DNA from: Dryocosmus kuriphilus
Lineage: Eukaryota > Arthropoda > Insecta > Hymenoptera > Cynipidae
Assembly: GCA_038277395.1 (NCBI GenBank)
Contig: CM076192.1
Location: forward strand, 15,206,987 to 15,270,986
Direction of reading: 5' to 3'
Length of the DNA: 64,000 bases
Below, piece by piece: positions 34,720-44,540 of this stretch. The notes under the pieces are model-generated. The model did not search any database, was not told the origin of the DNA, and was given only the letters and a program-made list of their open reading frames with translations. The translations under genes and the position numbers were made by a program. Numbering within the stretch: position 1 is the first letter of the stretch; each line of letters begins with the position of its first letter.

Positions 34720-37270
34720 ATCGTTCATACCCACATACTCTACAACGATTCTTCTCCTCATTCATCCAGTACCTACTCTCTCTTACACCCTCTCCCATTC
34801 TAGATCTTATCACTCTGTTCCATTTACTCTCTTTCTTTATCCTTCCCAGATACTCTGGCTCTCCTTCACACTTGACCATCCTGTACCAACTGTTGTACCT
34901 CGACTCCATTCATACTCCATTCTTTCCTCCTTGCGTATCTTTCTCCTTCCCATTTCGACCGTCCCATATTCCCTCTTCTTTCTTTGTCTTCTATCTCCCT
35001 TAAACACGCTTGTGCTACCTTACTTCCTCCCCCCCTCCTTACCTTTTCCTCAAAATTCCATGCCCTTTTTCGTTGCCTTACCACCATTTTTTCTCGGCCT
35101 AACTCTTCCCTCAGCATATAACCTGGATAGTTCCATCCTAACCCCATGACCCATCTCAGAAATCTCTCCTGCATACTTTATACTGTCTTATATTCCTTCC
35201 ATCCCCATATATCCGTTCCATAACTTACCACTGACCACACTAACACATAAAACATCCAAACTCTCATTCTCCAGTCATCCTTGAACCTCCCCTTTCCTAT
35301 GCCCCACACTTGGCCCATTACCTTGCTTCCACTTTCTAATCTCTTTCTCACCTTGAGTTCGTTTTCTCCTCCTCTTTCGAACCAAAGGCCTAGGTAACAA
35401 AACTCTTCTATCAGTTCCACCGCCACGCCATTCATCTTCCATTCATACTCTATTTTACACTTTCTCTTTCTAAAACACATCATCTTCTTTTTATTCACAT
35501 TCACCGTTAAATCTTTTTCTCTTACATACTCTTCAAATATTCTCATCATTAAACTCACCCCTCTTTCATCATCTGCTATTAACACTATATAGTCGGCGTA
35601 TGCTAGCGAATATAGTTTGCCATTTCCCAGTTTCGTTCCCCCTTTCCCTTTCGTTGCCAATTTTTTCTCAAATCTGCCAAAAGAATAATGAACAGTAGCG
35701 GGCTGAGCGGAGATCCCTGCCTCAAACCCCTTCCCGTCCAAAACTCCTCTCCTTTCTTTTTTCCTATTCTTACCTTCATCCTAGTTTCTACAAATATTTC
35801 TTTTATCCTCTCTACCAGACATTCTTCTATTCCTCTTTCTTTCCAGGCCTTCCAAAGCACCCTTCTATTGACCGAGTCAAACGCTGCTTTCAAGTCTACA
35901 AATATTGCGACCAGTTTCCCTTTCTTCTGACCTAGGTTCCTATTGGCTAAATGGTTGAGCACGTATATATTGTCTGTTGTCCCGATCATCGTCCTAAAAC
36001 CTGTTTGATTGTGTGGTATACTCTCTTTCTCTTCGATCTGACTTTCCAATCTTTTCCTGATTACCTCTGTGTAAACTTTGTATCCTACAGACATGAGTGT
36101 GATACCTCTATAATCCTGCACTTTTTTCCCTCTCCTTTCTTACTCAGTGGCACTACCAGCCCTGTCCTCCACTCTTGCGGCCATCCTTCGCCTTTCCATA
36201 CCTTATTACAAATCCTCCACATCTCTTCTCTCACCCATTCCCCACCATATTTCAGTGCTTCATTCTCTATGTCGTCCTCCCCTGTTGCCTTATTTCCTTT
36301 TAACTTTGCGATCGTTTCATTTATCTCCTCTCTACTTATCTCGTTTACTCCGTCCTCTTCCCCTGCAACTACCTTCCTCCCTTCTCCGCGCACCCTATTT
36401 CCCACACCTCCTAGCAATCTCTTAAAGTATTCTGTCAACTCTTTCATCCCAATTTCCTCGTTTATACCTTTTCTTCCTCCCCTTTTCCTATTTATCACTT
36501 CCCATTACCTCCCTTCCTTTACCGCTTTCTCCACCTCTTTTACGTACCTTTCTTTCTCCTTTTGCTTCTTTTCGTTTAAAATTCTCTCATGCTCTCTTTT
36601 CCTCCTATTGTACTCTTCTTTCTCATTTCCCCACTCCTCCATTTTCTCACACATTCTTTCATATTCACTTTACTTATTCTGGATTTCTCATCCCACCACC
36701 CTTTCTTACCTTTCTCTGCTTCGTTTAAGGCTCTTACCTCGTCCCTAATCTTTTCGACCACCTCTTTAAGTTTTTTTGTCATCTTATCTATTCCTTCTTC
36801 TTCCATTTCTCCCCAATCCTCGTTTTCCATTTTTTTGTTAATTCCCTTAACTTATCCTACCCCTATCTCCCCATTTTCAATTTGATTTCCCCAGCTTCTC
36901 TTTTATTCCCTCTTTCGCGCTTTGATCCTCCCCTTCTTAATGTTGCTATCACTGGGAAGTGTTCGGACTCTATCTCCTTCCCTACTTTCATTCTAACCAT
37001 CAACTTCCTGATTCTTTCTTCTTCTGCTAGAATGTAGTCGATTACCGTGTCTCCTTTATCTGTTAACGCAAATTCTCCCTTTTCATCCCCTCTTGTATTG
37101 CCATTACATATGAAACATCCGGCCTCTCCTATCAGGTTTAGAGGCGTTTTCCCCTCTCGGTCTGTTTCCCTGTGCCTTGAGTTTCTCATAGATACCTCGT
37201 CTTCTTCATCCCACATCTCTCCCCCTTGATCTCCAGTCCAAGCATTCAGGTCCCCTCCAATTAACACCAA
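34720..37270 (-). pseudogene. LINE ORF2: endonuclease + reverse transcriptase, broken
   Basis: Starts inside the EEP endonuclease (37270: VLIGGDLNAWTGD; later SEHFPVIATL, the SDH-like motif), so the N-terminal part of the nuclease is missing. RT pieces at 36498-36085 and 36121-35603: AIFVDLKAAFDSVNR (motif A), RGLRQGSPLSPLLF (B). After a frameshift near 35680 comes SLAYADYIVLIADD (35741-35178), where the second catalytic D of AYADD is Y. The C-terminal part (35174-34685) ends in RYWMNEEKNRCRVCG, a zinc-finger start. The stops, the frameshift and the D-to-Y change make it inactive. The clade within I/R1/L1-type LINEs is not resolved. Confidence 0.75.
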
Positions 37271-37276
37271 ATCCCC

Positions 37277-38364
37277 CTATTTCTTCCTTACCCTGGCTCC
37301 TTTTCTCCTCTCAACCCATGCCCTTTGTTCTATTTGCCACCTCCTTTTTCTCTCCTTCCATGTCAAGTCCTCTTCAATTCTTTCCCTTGTTCCCCTCAAT
37401 AATTTTTTCTCCTGCATTATTTTCTTTTTCTCCTCCTCACTTCCTATTTTTACTAGAAACATTTCCTCTTTTCTTTCCCTTGCTCCACCTATTCTCTCAA
37501 CTCCTTCTACCCTTACCTGTAAATATAGAATCTCAATCTCATATTCAATCTTTCATTCACATTTCGCATATTCGCATCACTCCCTTTTATTACTTCCATT
37601 CTTTCTGTTTCCTTCCCTACATGCTCGTTCCTGATTTCTAGTTTGCTTACCCGTTATTCCAACTGTTTTATCTCGTTTCTCCTATGCTCGTCAACCTCTA
37701 TCTGTCTATTCTCTATACTCTCTAATTTCTCCCATACCTAGTCTTTCTATTCTTTCCATAGTTTGTCCCACTGTTCTCACTTTTCTTTTACTTCTCTCAC
37801 TTCCCCCCTTACTTCTCTCACTTCCCCCCTTACTTCATTTCCCTGCCTGCCCATGTAATCAAGGCTGCGCCTTGTTTCCCCTCTAAACCCTTTTATGAGG
37901 GCTTCCAATTTTTCAAACATCTCTCCATCCCCCCCCCCCCCCCCATCTCTTTCTGGTGTTTTCCATTTTATCCTAACTTTCTTGTTATCCTTGTCCAACT
38001 CTAGCTCATCATCCCCTTTTTCTCTTTTTCTTTTGTCCTCCCCCTCACTGCTGGTCGCGCTTGCCTTTTTTCGTCATTCATCCAAGCTCCTATTTGAGCC
38101 TGAGCTACCCAGCCTGTTAAGGCGCTATAAGTATTAGGGTCTCCTACGTCTTATACCCGTCCCTGATTCCTTTCCGGCTGTCATCCCCTCTCTGGCCGGC
38201 GTTAAAGACGTTTCCTCACCGCTGCTGTCAGTACACTCCACGACCTCTTTCTTCCCACTAGCTTCGCTTTCATTCTCATCAACTCTTACTTCCTGCCGTT
38301 TTGTGCGTTTGTCCAGTAACTGTTGCACTCTGACGTCAGTTTTTGGACTTCTAACCGTCGGCAT
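37277..38364 (-). pseudogene. LINE ORF1 protein, decayed
   Basis: MPTVRSPKTDVRVQQLLDKR at 38364, then an acidic/charged N-terminus, a GEVREVRGEVREVKEK repeat at about 37800-37830, and the VKIGSEEEKKKIMQEKKLLRG block ending RKGARVRKK at 37277. It aligns with ORF1 of LINE copy 1. Frames are broken several times. Directly after its last codon the sequence enters the middle of the endonuclease (37270), so the end of ORF1 and the start of ORF2 have been deleted. Confidence 0.65.
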
Positions 38365-38504
38365 CCTACCTTACCCTGTGCTACGTGACGCTTCCTGCCT
38401 TGTACTCTTACCGCTCACCCTACCTCCTAACCCCTTTTCCAAGCAACTATTTCCACCGCACCTAACCTCAACTACTCACACACTCTCTCCAAATTCCACT
38501 TGTG

Positions 38505-38870
38505 TTCAAAAAGAGGTTATAGGTACGTCATTTGAAATGATTATACGTAAAACTTTATAATAATATTACTAATAATAATCACTAAAAGTAAAATAATTAT
38601 ATTTAAACTTACCTCTGCATTTGTATAATCCATTGCTGCTTTTTTTAAATGATGATAGAAATAAAATGAAAAATGGAAAAAAAATTAAATCTAGTCCGAC
38701 TACGTCTTTTTCTAACTATGATCGAAATACTGTATAGAAAGGATAACATGTGAATCCTTTTGAGTTCGTCACTTGCACACTAGTGGTGCTGTTTGCGGAT
38801 AAGAAAAAGCGTGCGAATATTCAAAATGAAAATATAAGAAAACGCATTTAAAGAGGGTTAAATATATACT
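38505..38870 (-). repeat. Arm gene copy C, only exon 1 and upstream region
   Basis: Same orientation as copy B. It contains the first part of intron 1, exon 1 (38633-38613, MDYTNAE) with its GT donor, and the upstream region up to the CACTAGTGGTGCTG area. The rest is lost at the LINE copy 2 border. This gives a third copy, so the right arm is partly duplicated. Confidence 0.7.
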
Positions 38871-39051
38871 GGTTTATGTATTTATTTATCAAATTCAAAG
38901 ATTCTACATGAGGTAGGTAAGGTAGATGGAAAGAAAGGTAAGGTCTATCCCTGACATATCGACCGAGGCTAATCCCCTGATACGAATCTATATTTTTTAT
39001 TTGGTTTTTGTGTTTTCTGTTTTCATTTATTCTACTCTATTATATATTTTG
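38871..39051. repeat. AAATA-rich module (right arm, inner part)
   Basis: TTATTTATCAAATTCAAAG, GTAGATGGAAAG, then TCCCTGACATATCGACCGAGG, the complement of the tag on the left side. It is interrupted at TATATATTTT by the Helentron-like cluster and resumes at 42312 with TTTTTCATTAT, as an uninterrupted copy would. Confidence 0.75.
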
Positions 39052-39087
39052 TACATTCTCATCTCAATGAGAAAGTATTAGTTTTAT

Positions 39088-39282
39088 GTGCAAACTGAAT
39101 TTCGCGGATTTCATGAAATCTCTGCGTTTCATGACCCCCTGAATCCGAAAAACTATGTTCTACGTTGGTATCTGTCTGTCGCTCTCGTTGTCGTTGTTGT
39201 CGTCGTCGTTGTTGTTGTCTTTATACACGATAACTTTCGAAGGCCTAGTCGTACGGGATTGCGCCTTGGTAGACTTCTTTAA
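39088..39282 (+). other. Small recurrent ORF with a valine run (module 1)
   Basis: 64 codons, M.TEFRGFHEISAFHDPLNP...then a valine run from the GTT/GTC tract, then CIHDNF/FIHDNF and RPSRTGLRLGRLL. Homologous frames are open at 39757-39957 (66 codons) and 40570-40758 (62 codons). They differ in valine number but not in frame. No known domain. Triplet slippage alone would also keep the frame, so I do not call it a gene. Confidence 0.3.
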
Positions 39283-40408
39283 GGCGTGAAAAGTAAGGAT
39301 GAGTTCGTTAACCAGCCACTTTTGACCAACGGTTCTGGTTTTATTCATCATAGTTTCTTTCTAAAAATCAAAAATTCAAACCGAAAAAATATTCAAGATA
39401 CGAAAAAAATCATAATAAACAAAGTTGTTCACCTCAAAACGATCTACCAATTCGTTTTGTATTTTTTTCCAATGACTCATACTTTTTGAGTTATTCGTAA
39501 AATAATGTGAATTAATATAAAAGAAATACACTTTTCAGAAAAATTATACGAGATACGAGAAAATATTGATAGGCAGAATTATTCACCTGCCAAAGACCTT
39601 CAAATTTTCTGGCAACCATTTTTCGATCCAGTTCATAGTTTGTTCATTAAACGCATAATATTGTTGTTTCAATCAAAAAATACATTTTTATATAGTCAAT
39701 GAAATGTTATTAAAAGTTATTATATTCTCATCTCAATGAGAAAGTATTAGTTTTATGTGAAAACTGACTTTCGCGGATTTCATGAAATCTCCACGTTTCA
39801 TGACCCCCTGAATCCGAAAAACCATGTTTTGTGTTGGTGTCCCTCTGTCGTTGTCGTTGTCGTTGTCATTGTTGTCGTCGTCGTTGTTGTTGTCTGTATA
39901 CACGATAACTTTCGAAGGCCTAGTCGTACGGGATTGCACCTTGGTAGACTTCTTTAAGGCGTGAAAAGTAAGGACGAGTTCGTTAACCAGCCACTTTTGA
40001 CCAACGGTTCTGGTTTTATTTCATCATAATTTCTTTCTAAAAACCAACAATTCAAATTTCCCGCCAAAATATTCAAGATGCGAAAAAAAATCATAATAAA
40101 CAAAGTTTTTCACCTCAAAACGATCTACCAATTTGCTTTGTATTTTTTTCCAAGCACTCATACTTTTTGAGTTATTCGTAAAATAATGTTAATTAATATA
40201 AAGTAATATACTTTTCAGCAGAAGTATACGAGATACGAGAAAATATTGACAGGCAGAAGTATTCACCTGCCAAAGACCTACAAATTCTCTGGCAAACATT
40301 TTTCGATCCTGTCCATAGTTTATTCATTAAACGCATAATATTTTTGTTTCAATCAAAAAATACATTGTTATATAGTCAATGAAATGTTATTAAAATTATT
40401 GAAAACTC

Positions 40409-40470
40409 TGCCCGCTACCCGGGCGCATTCTCATCACGTTTCTCGTGCTTGCTATTCAATTAAAACATAT
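40409..40470 (-). repeat. Helentron-like 3' end in reverse orientation
   Basis: Read on the minus strand: GATGAGAATGC then GCCCGGGTAGCGGGC hairpin and a short T run. It is the same terminal design as at 42285-42311 but opposite in direction, so another partial copy is embedded here. Confidence 0.6.
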
Positions 40471-42311
40471 CAAAAAGATGAATTTCCTAATTCTTTACAT
40501 AGTTTGGCTGAAAAATGCAATTTCTATTGTTATTACATTCTCATCTCAATGAGAAAGTATTAGTTTTATGTGAAGACTGACTTTCGCGGATTTCATGAAA
40601 TCTCCACGTTTCATGACCCCCTGAATCCGAAAAACCATGTTTTACGTTGGTATCTGTCTGTCGTTGTCGTTGTTGTCGACGTCGTTGTTGTTGCCTGTAT
40701 ACACGATAAATTTCGAAGGCCTAGTCGTACGGGATTGCGCCTTGGTAGACTTCTTTAAGGCGTGAAAAGTAAGGACGAATTCGTTAATCAGCCACTTTTG
40801 ACCAACGGTTTTTGTTTTATCCATCATAACTTCTTTCTAAAAATCAACAATTCAAACCGAAAAAATATTCAAGATACGAAAAAAATCATAATAAACGAAG
40901 TTGTTCACCTCAAAAAGATCAAGTCATTTTTCTATAGGATGCATAGTTTTTTAGTTATTTGTAGAAAATATTATTAAATATTTTTAAATCTACTTTTCAG
41001 GAAAACTATGCGACATACGAAGAAAATGTTAAGAAGCCGAGTTGTTTATTTAAAAAAGATCTAAAAATTTCCTTATACTTTTTTAAATTCTCATCAGAAA
41101 GGTATTAGATTTATGTAAAATTTTATATCCCCAGTTTTCATCAAATGTCCACGTTTTGAGACCCCTTGAGTGAGAAAAAACTATTTTTACGACGGTGTCT
41201 GTCTGTTGTCATTGTTGTCGTTCTTGTTGTCGTTGTCGTCGTCGTCATTGTCGGCGTCTGTTCCCACGATAACTTTCGAAGGACTAATCGGATTGGATTG
41301 CTCTTTGGTACACTTCTTTAAATCGTAAAAAGAAAGGACGAGTTTGTTAACCAAAGTTTTTTGACCAACGACCATCTACAAATTTTGTCTTAACCGTTTT
41401 CTGATTAAATGCACGGCTTGTGTTTTAATCGAGAAAACGTTATTAAAAATGAAAAATTGTGGTTTCCCGCCAAAATATTTAAGATACAAGAAGGATGATA
41501 ATAAACAAAGTTTTTCAGCTCAAAAAAAGATCTACAAATTTTGTTTGAACCATGTTTTGATAAAATGCGCGGGTTTAGTTTTAATCGAGAAAACGTTATT
41601 AAAACCTTAAAATCTAACTTTCCCGTAAAACTATTAAAGATAAGAAAAAAATGATAAGAAACAAAATTTTTATCTTAAAAAGATCTACAAATTTGCTATC
41701 TATCATTTTTTTTTTAAAACGTATACTTCTTGGGTTATTCGTGAAATATATTATTAAATATAAAGATATCCACTTTGCAGCAAAGCTATGCAAGATATGG
41801 GAAAATATTAAGTAGCAGAATTGTTCACCTTAAAAAAAACTACAAAATTTATTTATCAGATTCATCGTGGCATTTTTAAGAATTGAAATCCTGCATTGTG
41901 AAAATTCGGAAAATCACGAAAAAAAACTTTGTCAATCTAAAATGGAAAAAAATTAGGTGTCGAGCGCGAAGCACGAGTGTCATGATGAGAATGTATTCCT
42001 TAAGGTTGATAGAGCCTTAAGTAAAAAAAGTTCTTTTGCAATTTTTAATAAGATTTAAAGTTAATAACTTCATTAGAAAAATGTAGGTGGTTTGAAAGAA
42101 TAAGACCAAAATTACAAAAATTACCAAAATACACTGTTCAATGGTTTAATTTTTAATTTAGAGGTTTATACGATTCATAAATACTGAGCGCGTAGCGCGA
42201 GGTAAATAACCTATCGAGCGCGAAGCGCGAGTGCAATCATACGCGCGCCCCAGGCGTGCTAGTACTTCGCGCGAAGCGCGCGATGAGAATGTGCCCGCAA
42301 AGCGGGCAGAT

Positions 42312-42830
42312 TTTTTCATTATATTTTACTCTATTTCATTTTGTTTTATTTTACTTTATTTCATTTTATTTTATTTTGTTTTATTTTATCTCATTTTTGT
42401 TTTATTTCATTTATTTTATATATTTTATTTATTTTATTTATTTTGTTTTTTTTTTTTTATTTAATTTAATTTATTTATTTGATTTATTTTATTTATTTAT
42501 CAAGTTCAAAGATTCTAGCTGAGGTAGGTAAGGTAGATCGAAAAGTAAGGTCAGGTATATCCCTGACATATCGACCGAGGTTAGTCCCCTGACATGAATC
42601 TACATTTTTTATTGCGGCTTTTTATTTTATTTTATTTTATTCTATTCTATTATATATATATATGTATTTTTTTTTTTCATTATGTTTTACTTTATTTCAT
42701 TTTGTTTTGATTTATTCCATTCTTTTATTATTTTTTATTTTACTTTATATTGTTTTATTTATTTTACTTCGTTTTGTTTTATTTTATTTACTTTATTTTT
42801 TTTATTTAGAAGACTGACTTGAGTGGTAGC
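42312..42830. repeat. AAATA-rich modules with tag (right arm, outer part)
   Basis: TTTTATTTTA-rich tracts around a GTAGATCG...CCCTGACATATCGACCGAGG tag at about 42530-42590 and an (AT)n stretch near 42650. Mirror of 18481-18749 and 23819-24480. Confidence 0.75.
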
Positions 42831-42879
42831 GGTGAGGTAGTAAGGTCGTGAGTTGACTATATGTAACGTATCACTGACT

Positions 42880-42955
42880 CCGTGGTTGGCGTAGTGATTA
42901 GCGCATTGGGCTTTCGAGTCGGTGGCCAAGGGTTCAATTCTCCGGACCTCAGTCA
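42880..42955 (+). other. tRNA-like sequence in the right arm
   Basis: TCCGTGGTTGGCGTAGTG-ATTAGCGC, a CTTTCGA loop, then AAGGGTTCAATTC. Inverted partner of 18331-18404 with several differences. A- and B-box-like parts are kept while the anticodon stem is poor, so it is tRNA-derived and not a functional tRNA. Confidence 0.55.
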
Positions 42956-43012
42956 ATTTTTATTGAATTTATTTACTTTAGTTATTTTATTTATTTGACT
43001 TGTATATTAGTT

Positions 43013-43316
43013 TATACTCCCTCCCTTTTACGGGTTTTGAGAGTCTTACAGAACAATTCCAAACAAATTTTACAACTTCCTTAGTCTCTCAAAATCACCC
43101 AGTGACCCCTAAGCAATATGCCCCTCGACATGAAGCATTTTCCCCGAAAGATCACTGGCCTCTTTATGAGAGGACCTACATTTTAACGTGGGTTCCGAAC
43201 CCCGAGAGCCTCGGTAGAAGTACATAGAAAATTCCATTGGTACTCGGCTCAGGAATAGAACCCCGGACCTCTTGCTTAGAAGGCCGACGCGCTACCACCT
43301 GAGCCACCGAGGCTCT
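43013..43316 (-). mobile_element. tRNA(Arg)-derived SINE sharing a LINE 3' tail
   Basis: The minus strand starts GCCTCGGTGGCTCAGG-TGGTAGCGC (A box), then a CTTCTAA loop as in tRNA-Arg(UCU), then TCCGGGGTTCTATTCC (B box), 43315-43246. A body of about 200 bp follows. Its end, AAGACTCTCAAAACCCGTAA-AAGGGAGGGAGTATAA, is almost the 3' end of LINE copy 1 (29717-29760). SINEs commonly borrow the tail of the LINE whose enzyme copies them. It lies inside the right terminal module of the giant element. Confidence 0.75.
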
Positions 43317-43611
43317 GTTATTTTATTTATTTATTTTATTTAAAAATTTTTTTAGCTTGGCGCCATACGTTGACCATTAGAAATCTGCATTACCAATAGC
43401 GACAGTGGGTGCCATCTAGCGGTGGCTGCTGGAGCTACGTAGCGTTACCGAACGAGGGTAATCCTCACGGCAGGAATATGCATTACCGACTTTGGGTTAT
43501 ACCGACGGAGGGTAATTTAGCATTAGAACAGAACCACTGAGGAAGTAGTGGCGCCATCTATGGACGTCTGCATGAAGCTTGTAGATGTCCCCGAATCCGT
43601 ATAGCTATACT
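43317..43611 (-). repeat. Right terminal module of the giant inverted-repeat element
   Basis: Inverted match of 18017-18290: TTGGCGCCATA near 43360, GGGTGCCATCTAGCGG near 43410, GTAGTGGCGCCATCTATGG near 43547, and the end GTAGATGTCCCCGAATCCG then GTATAGCTATAC. Confidence 0.75.
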
Positions 43612-44540
43612 ACTTACCTACTTAAATAATTGTTTTTTTACAAACATTTTAGAATAGAAAATTAATGGTAATTAATAATTAGAATCGAATAATAGTAATG
43701 TTTGGTTCAATTTTATTGCCGTTACATTAAATTGTCTTTGAGCATGAAAAATTATTATCTTACAATAGAAAAATTGTAGATACCTCAAAGAAAAGTGACT
43801 TTCTATGTCAAAAACATTCTTCTGTATTGTTATTTTTATTTAGTCACCAATGAAATGGAATGCATATATTTCTTATTGTTAGTTGGTCGAGTTATCTCAG
43901 CGAAAGCGCTTGGCCGACTCTTTTTCAGAGAGTTCTAAGCGTTTCGTTAGTCGCGTGACTGAATTGTAGTAGAATTTTTAAGAGCGTTTAAACGTGTGAT
44001 TAAATTTGTAAGTAAGTGTGTCTGCAATTGCGTAATAATAAACAAATTAGATACAGTAAATACAAATTTTTTCTTAAAATCTATCGCCATTTTACACCGT
44101 TTTTATTGTCAAGAGCTTCGAGCTAATCTATTTAGAAATTACATGCGGTACATTACGAAATCGGCAAACTTATTACTGGCAGTGTTAAGCTTACTACGCA
44201 AAATAATAATCGCTATTTTCGCAAAGTGTGCGGTTAACAGTATGAATAGTATAATTCACTTGTGGGACTGTTACTATTATCATTCATGCATTGAACTGGT
44301 TTACAGATCCTCGGAGTGACATGACGCCGTGAATCATATAATTTGAAATTGTTCATTCTACTTTGTCAGTATGTCAGATTCAAGAACTTGGACGTGAAAT
44401 AGTGATTTTTACAAAATAAAGCATGGAAAAAGGAAGAGTAAATGAAGAAAGCTTAAATGGGGAAATGGGGAAGTGAATTTATCTAGAAGTTTCGTTTTTT
44501 ACTGGTTAAAAAATACCAATGTTACAATTATATTTTACTC
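43612..44540. other. Intergenic DNA, no gene accepted
   Basis: AT-rich. A frame at 43996-44319 is open for 107 codons but uses a non-ATG start and has no recognisable domain. It is C/I/L/N-rich and I leave it uncalled. Confidence 0.4.

Larger units (their letters stand above)
34717..38505 (-). mobile_element. LINE copy 2: both ORFs present but rearranged, 3' end missing
   Basis: Minus-strand LINE of the same family as 29717-31485. 5' end near 38505, where the sequence changes to arm copy C. 3' junction near 34717, where the coding C-terminus stops within its CCHC-like end (RCRVCGYE) and the AAATA-type tract begins. The expected 3' tail is absent, which is unusual because LINEs normally lose the 5' end. 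G+C-rich on the coding strand with strong purine bias. Details are given for the two ORFs. Confidence 0.75.
39052..42311 (+). mobile_element. Helentron-like cluster with tandem 5' modules
   Basis: Begins ACATTCTCATCTCAATGAGA at about 39053 and ends GATGAGAATGTGCCCGC-AAAGCGGGCAGAT at 42311, inserted between T's of a T-rich tract without target duplication. The 5' module (start, TTTCGCGGATTTCATGAAAT, GTT/GTC microsatellite, CGATAACTTTCGAAGG) is repeated at about 39053, 39723, 40533 and, more diverged, 41087. An internal GATGAGAATGT with CCTTAAGG hairpin lies at about 41982-42020, and GAGCGCGAAGCGCGAG palindromes at 42212-42290. A 3' end in reverse orientation sits at 40409-40470. Non-coding apart from a possible small ORF. 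This is the best case for defining the element's ends. Confidence 0.65.
18017..43611. mobile_element. Giant nested inverted-repeat (foldback-like) element
   Basis: The outermost sequence GTATAGCTATAC-GATTCGGGGACATCTAC at 18017 returns inverted at the right end (about 43580-43611). Moving inward both sides show the same order: a GATGGCGCCACTAC-bearing terminal module, a tRNA-like sequence, a CTTGAGTGGTAGCGGTGAGG block, AAATA-rich modules with a GGTCGATATGTCAGGGATA tag, then arms with an intron-containing gene, a 12-bp minisatellite, and a palindromic centre near 28.12 kb. Later insertions are Penelope pair 18750-23818, LINE 29717-31485, LINE 34717-38505, Helentron-like cluster 39052-42311 and SINE 43013-43316. 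Without these it would be roughly 11-12 kb. No transposase is recognised. Treating it as one element is an inference from the mirrored order of parts. Confidence 0.6.

Noticed and set aside
38470..38560. Possible target duplication around LINE copy 2
   Set aside because: I could not find a convincing direct repeat between the sequence at 38505 and that at 34717.
43250..43316. A functional tRNA-Arg gene
   Set aside because: A and B boxes and the CTTCTAA loop are present, but the anticodon stem mispairs. The sequence continues into a SINE body with a LINE tail, so it is a SINE head.
43996..44319. 107-codon plus-strand ORF near a possible 5' UTR-like region
   Set aside because: Non-ATG start and no recognisable domain. 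It could be real, but nothing positive supports it.
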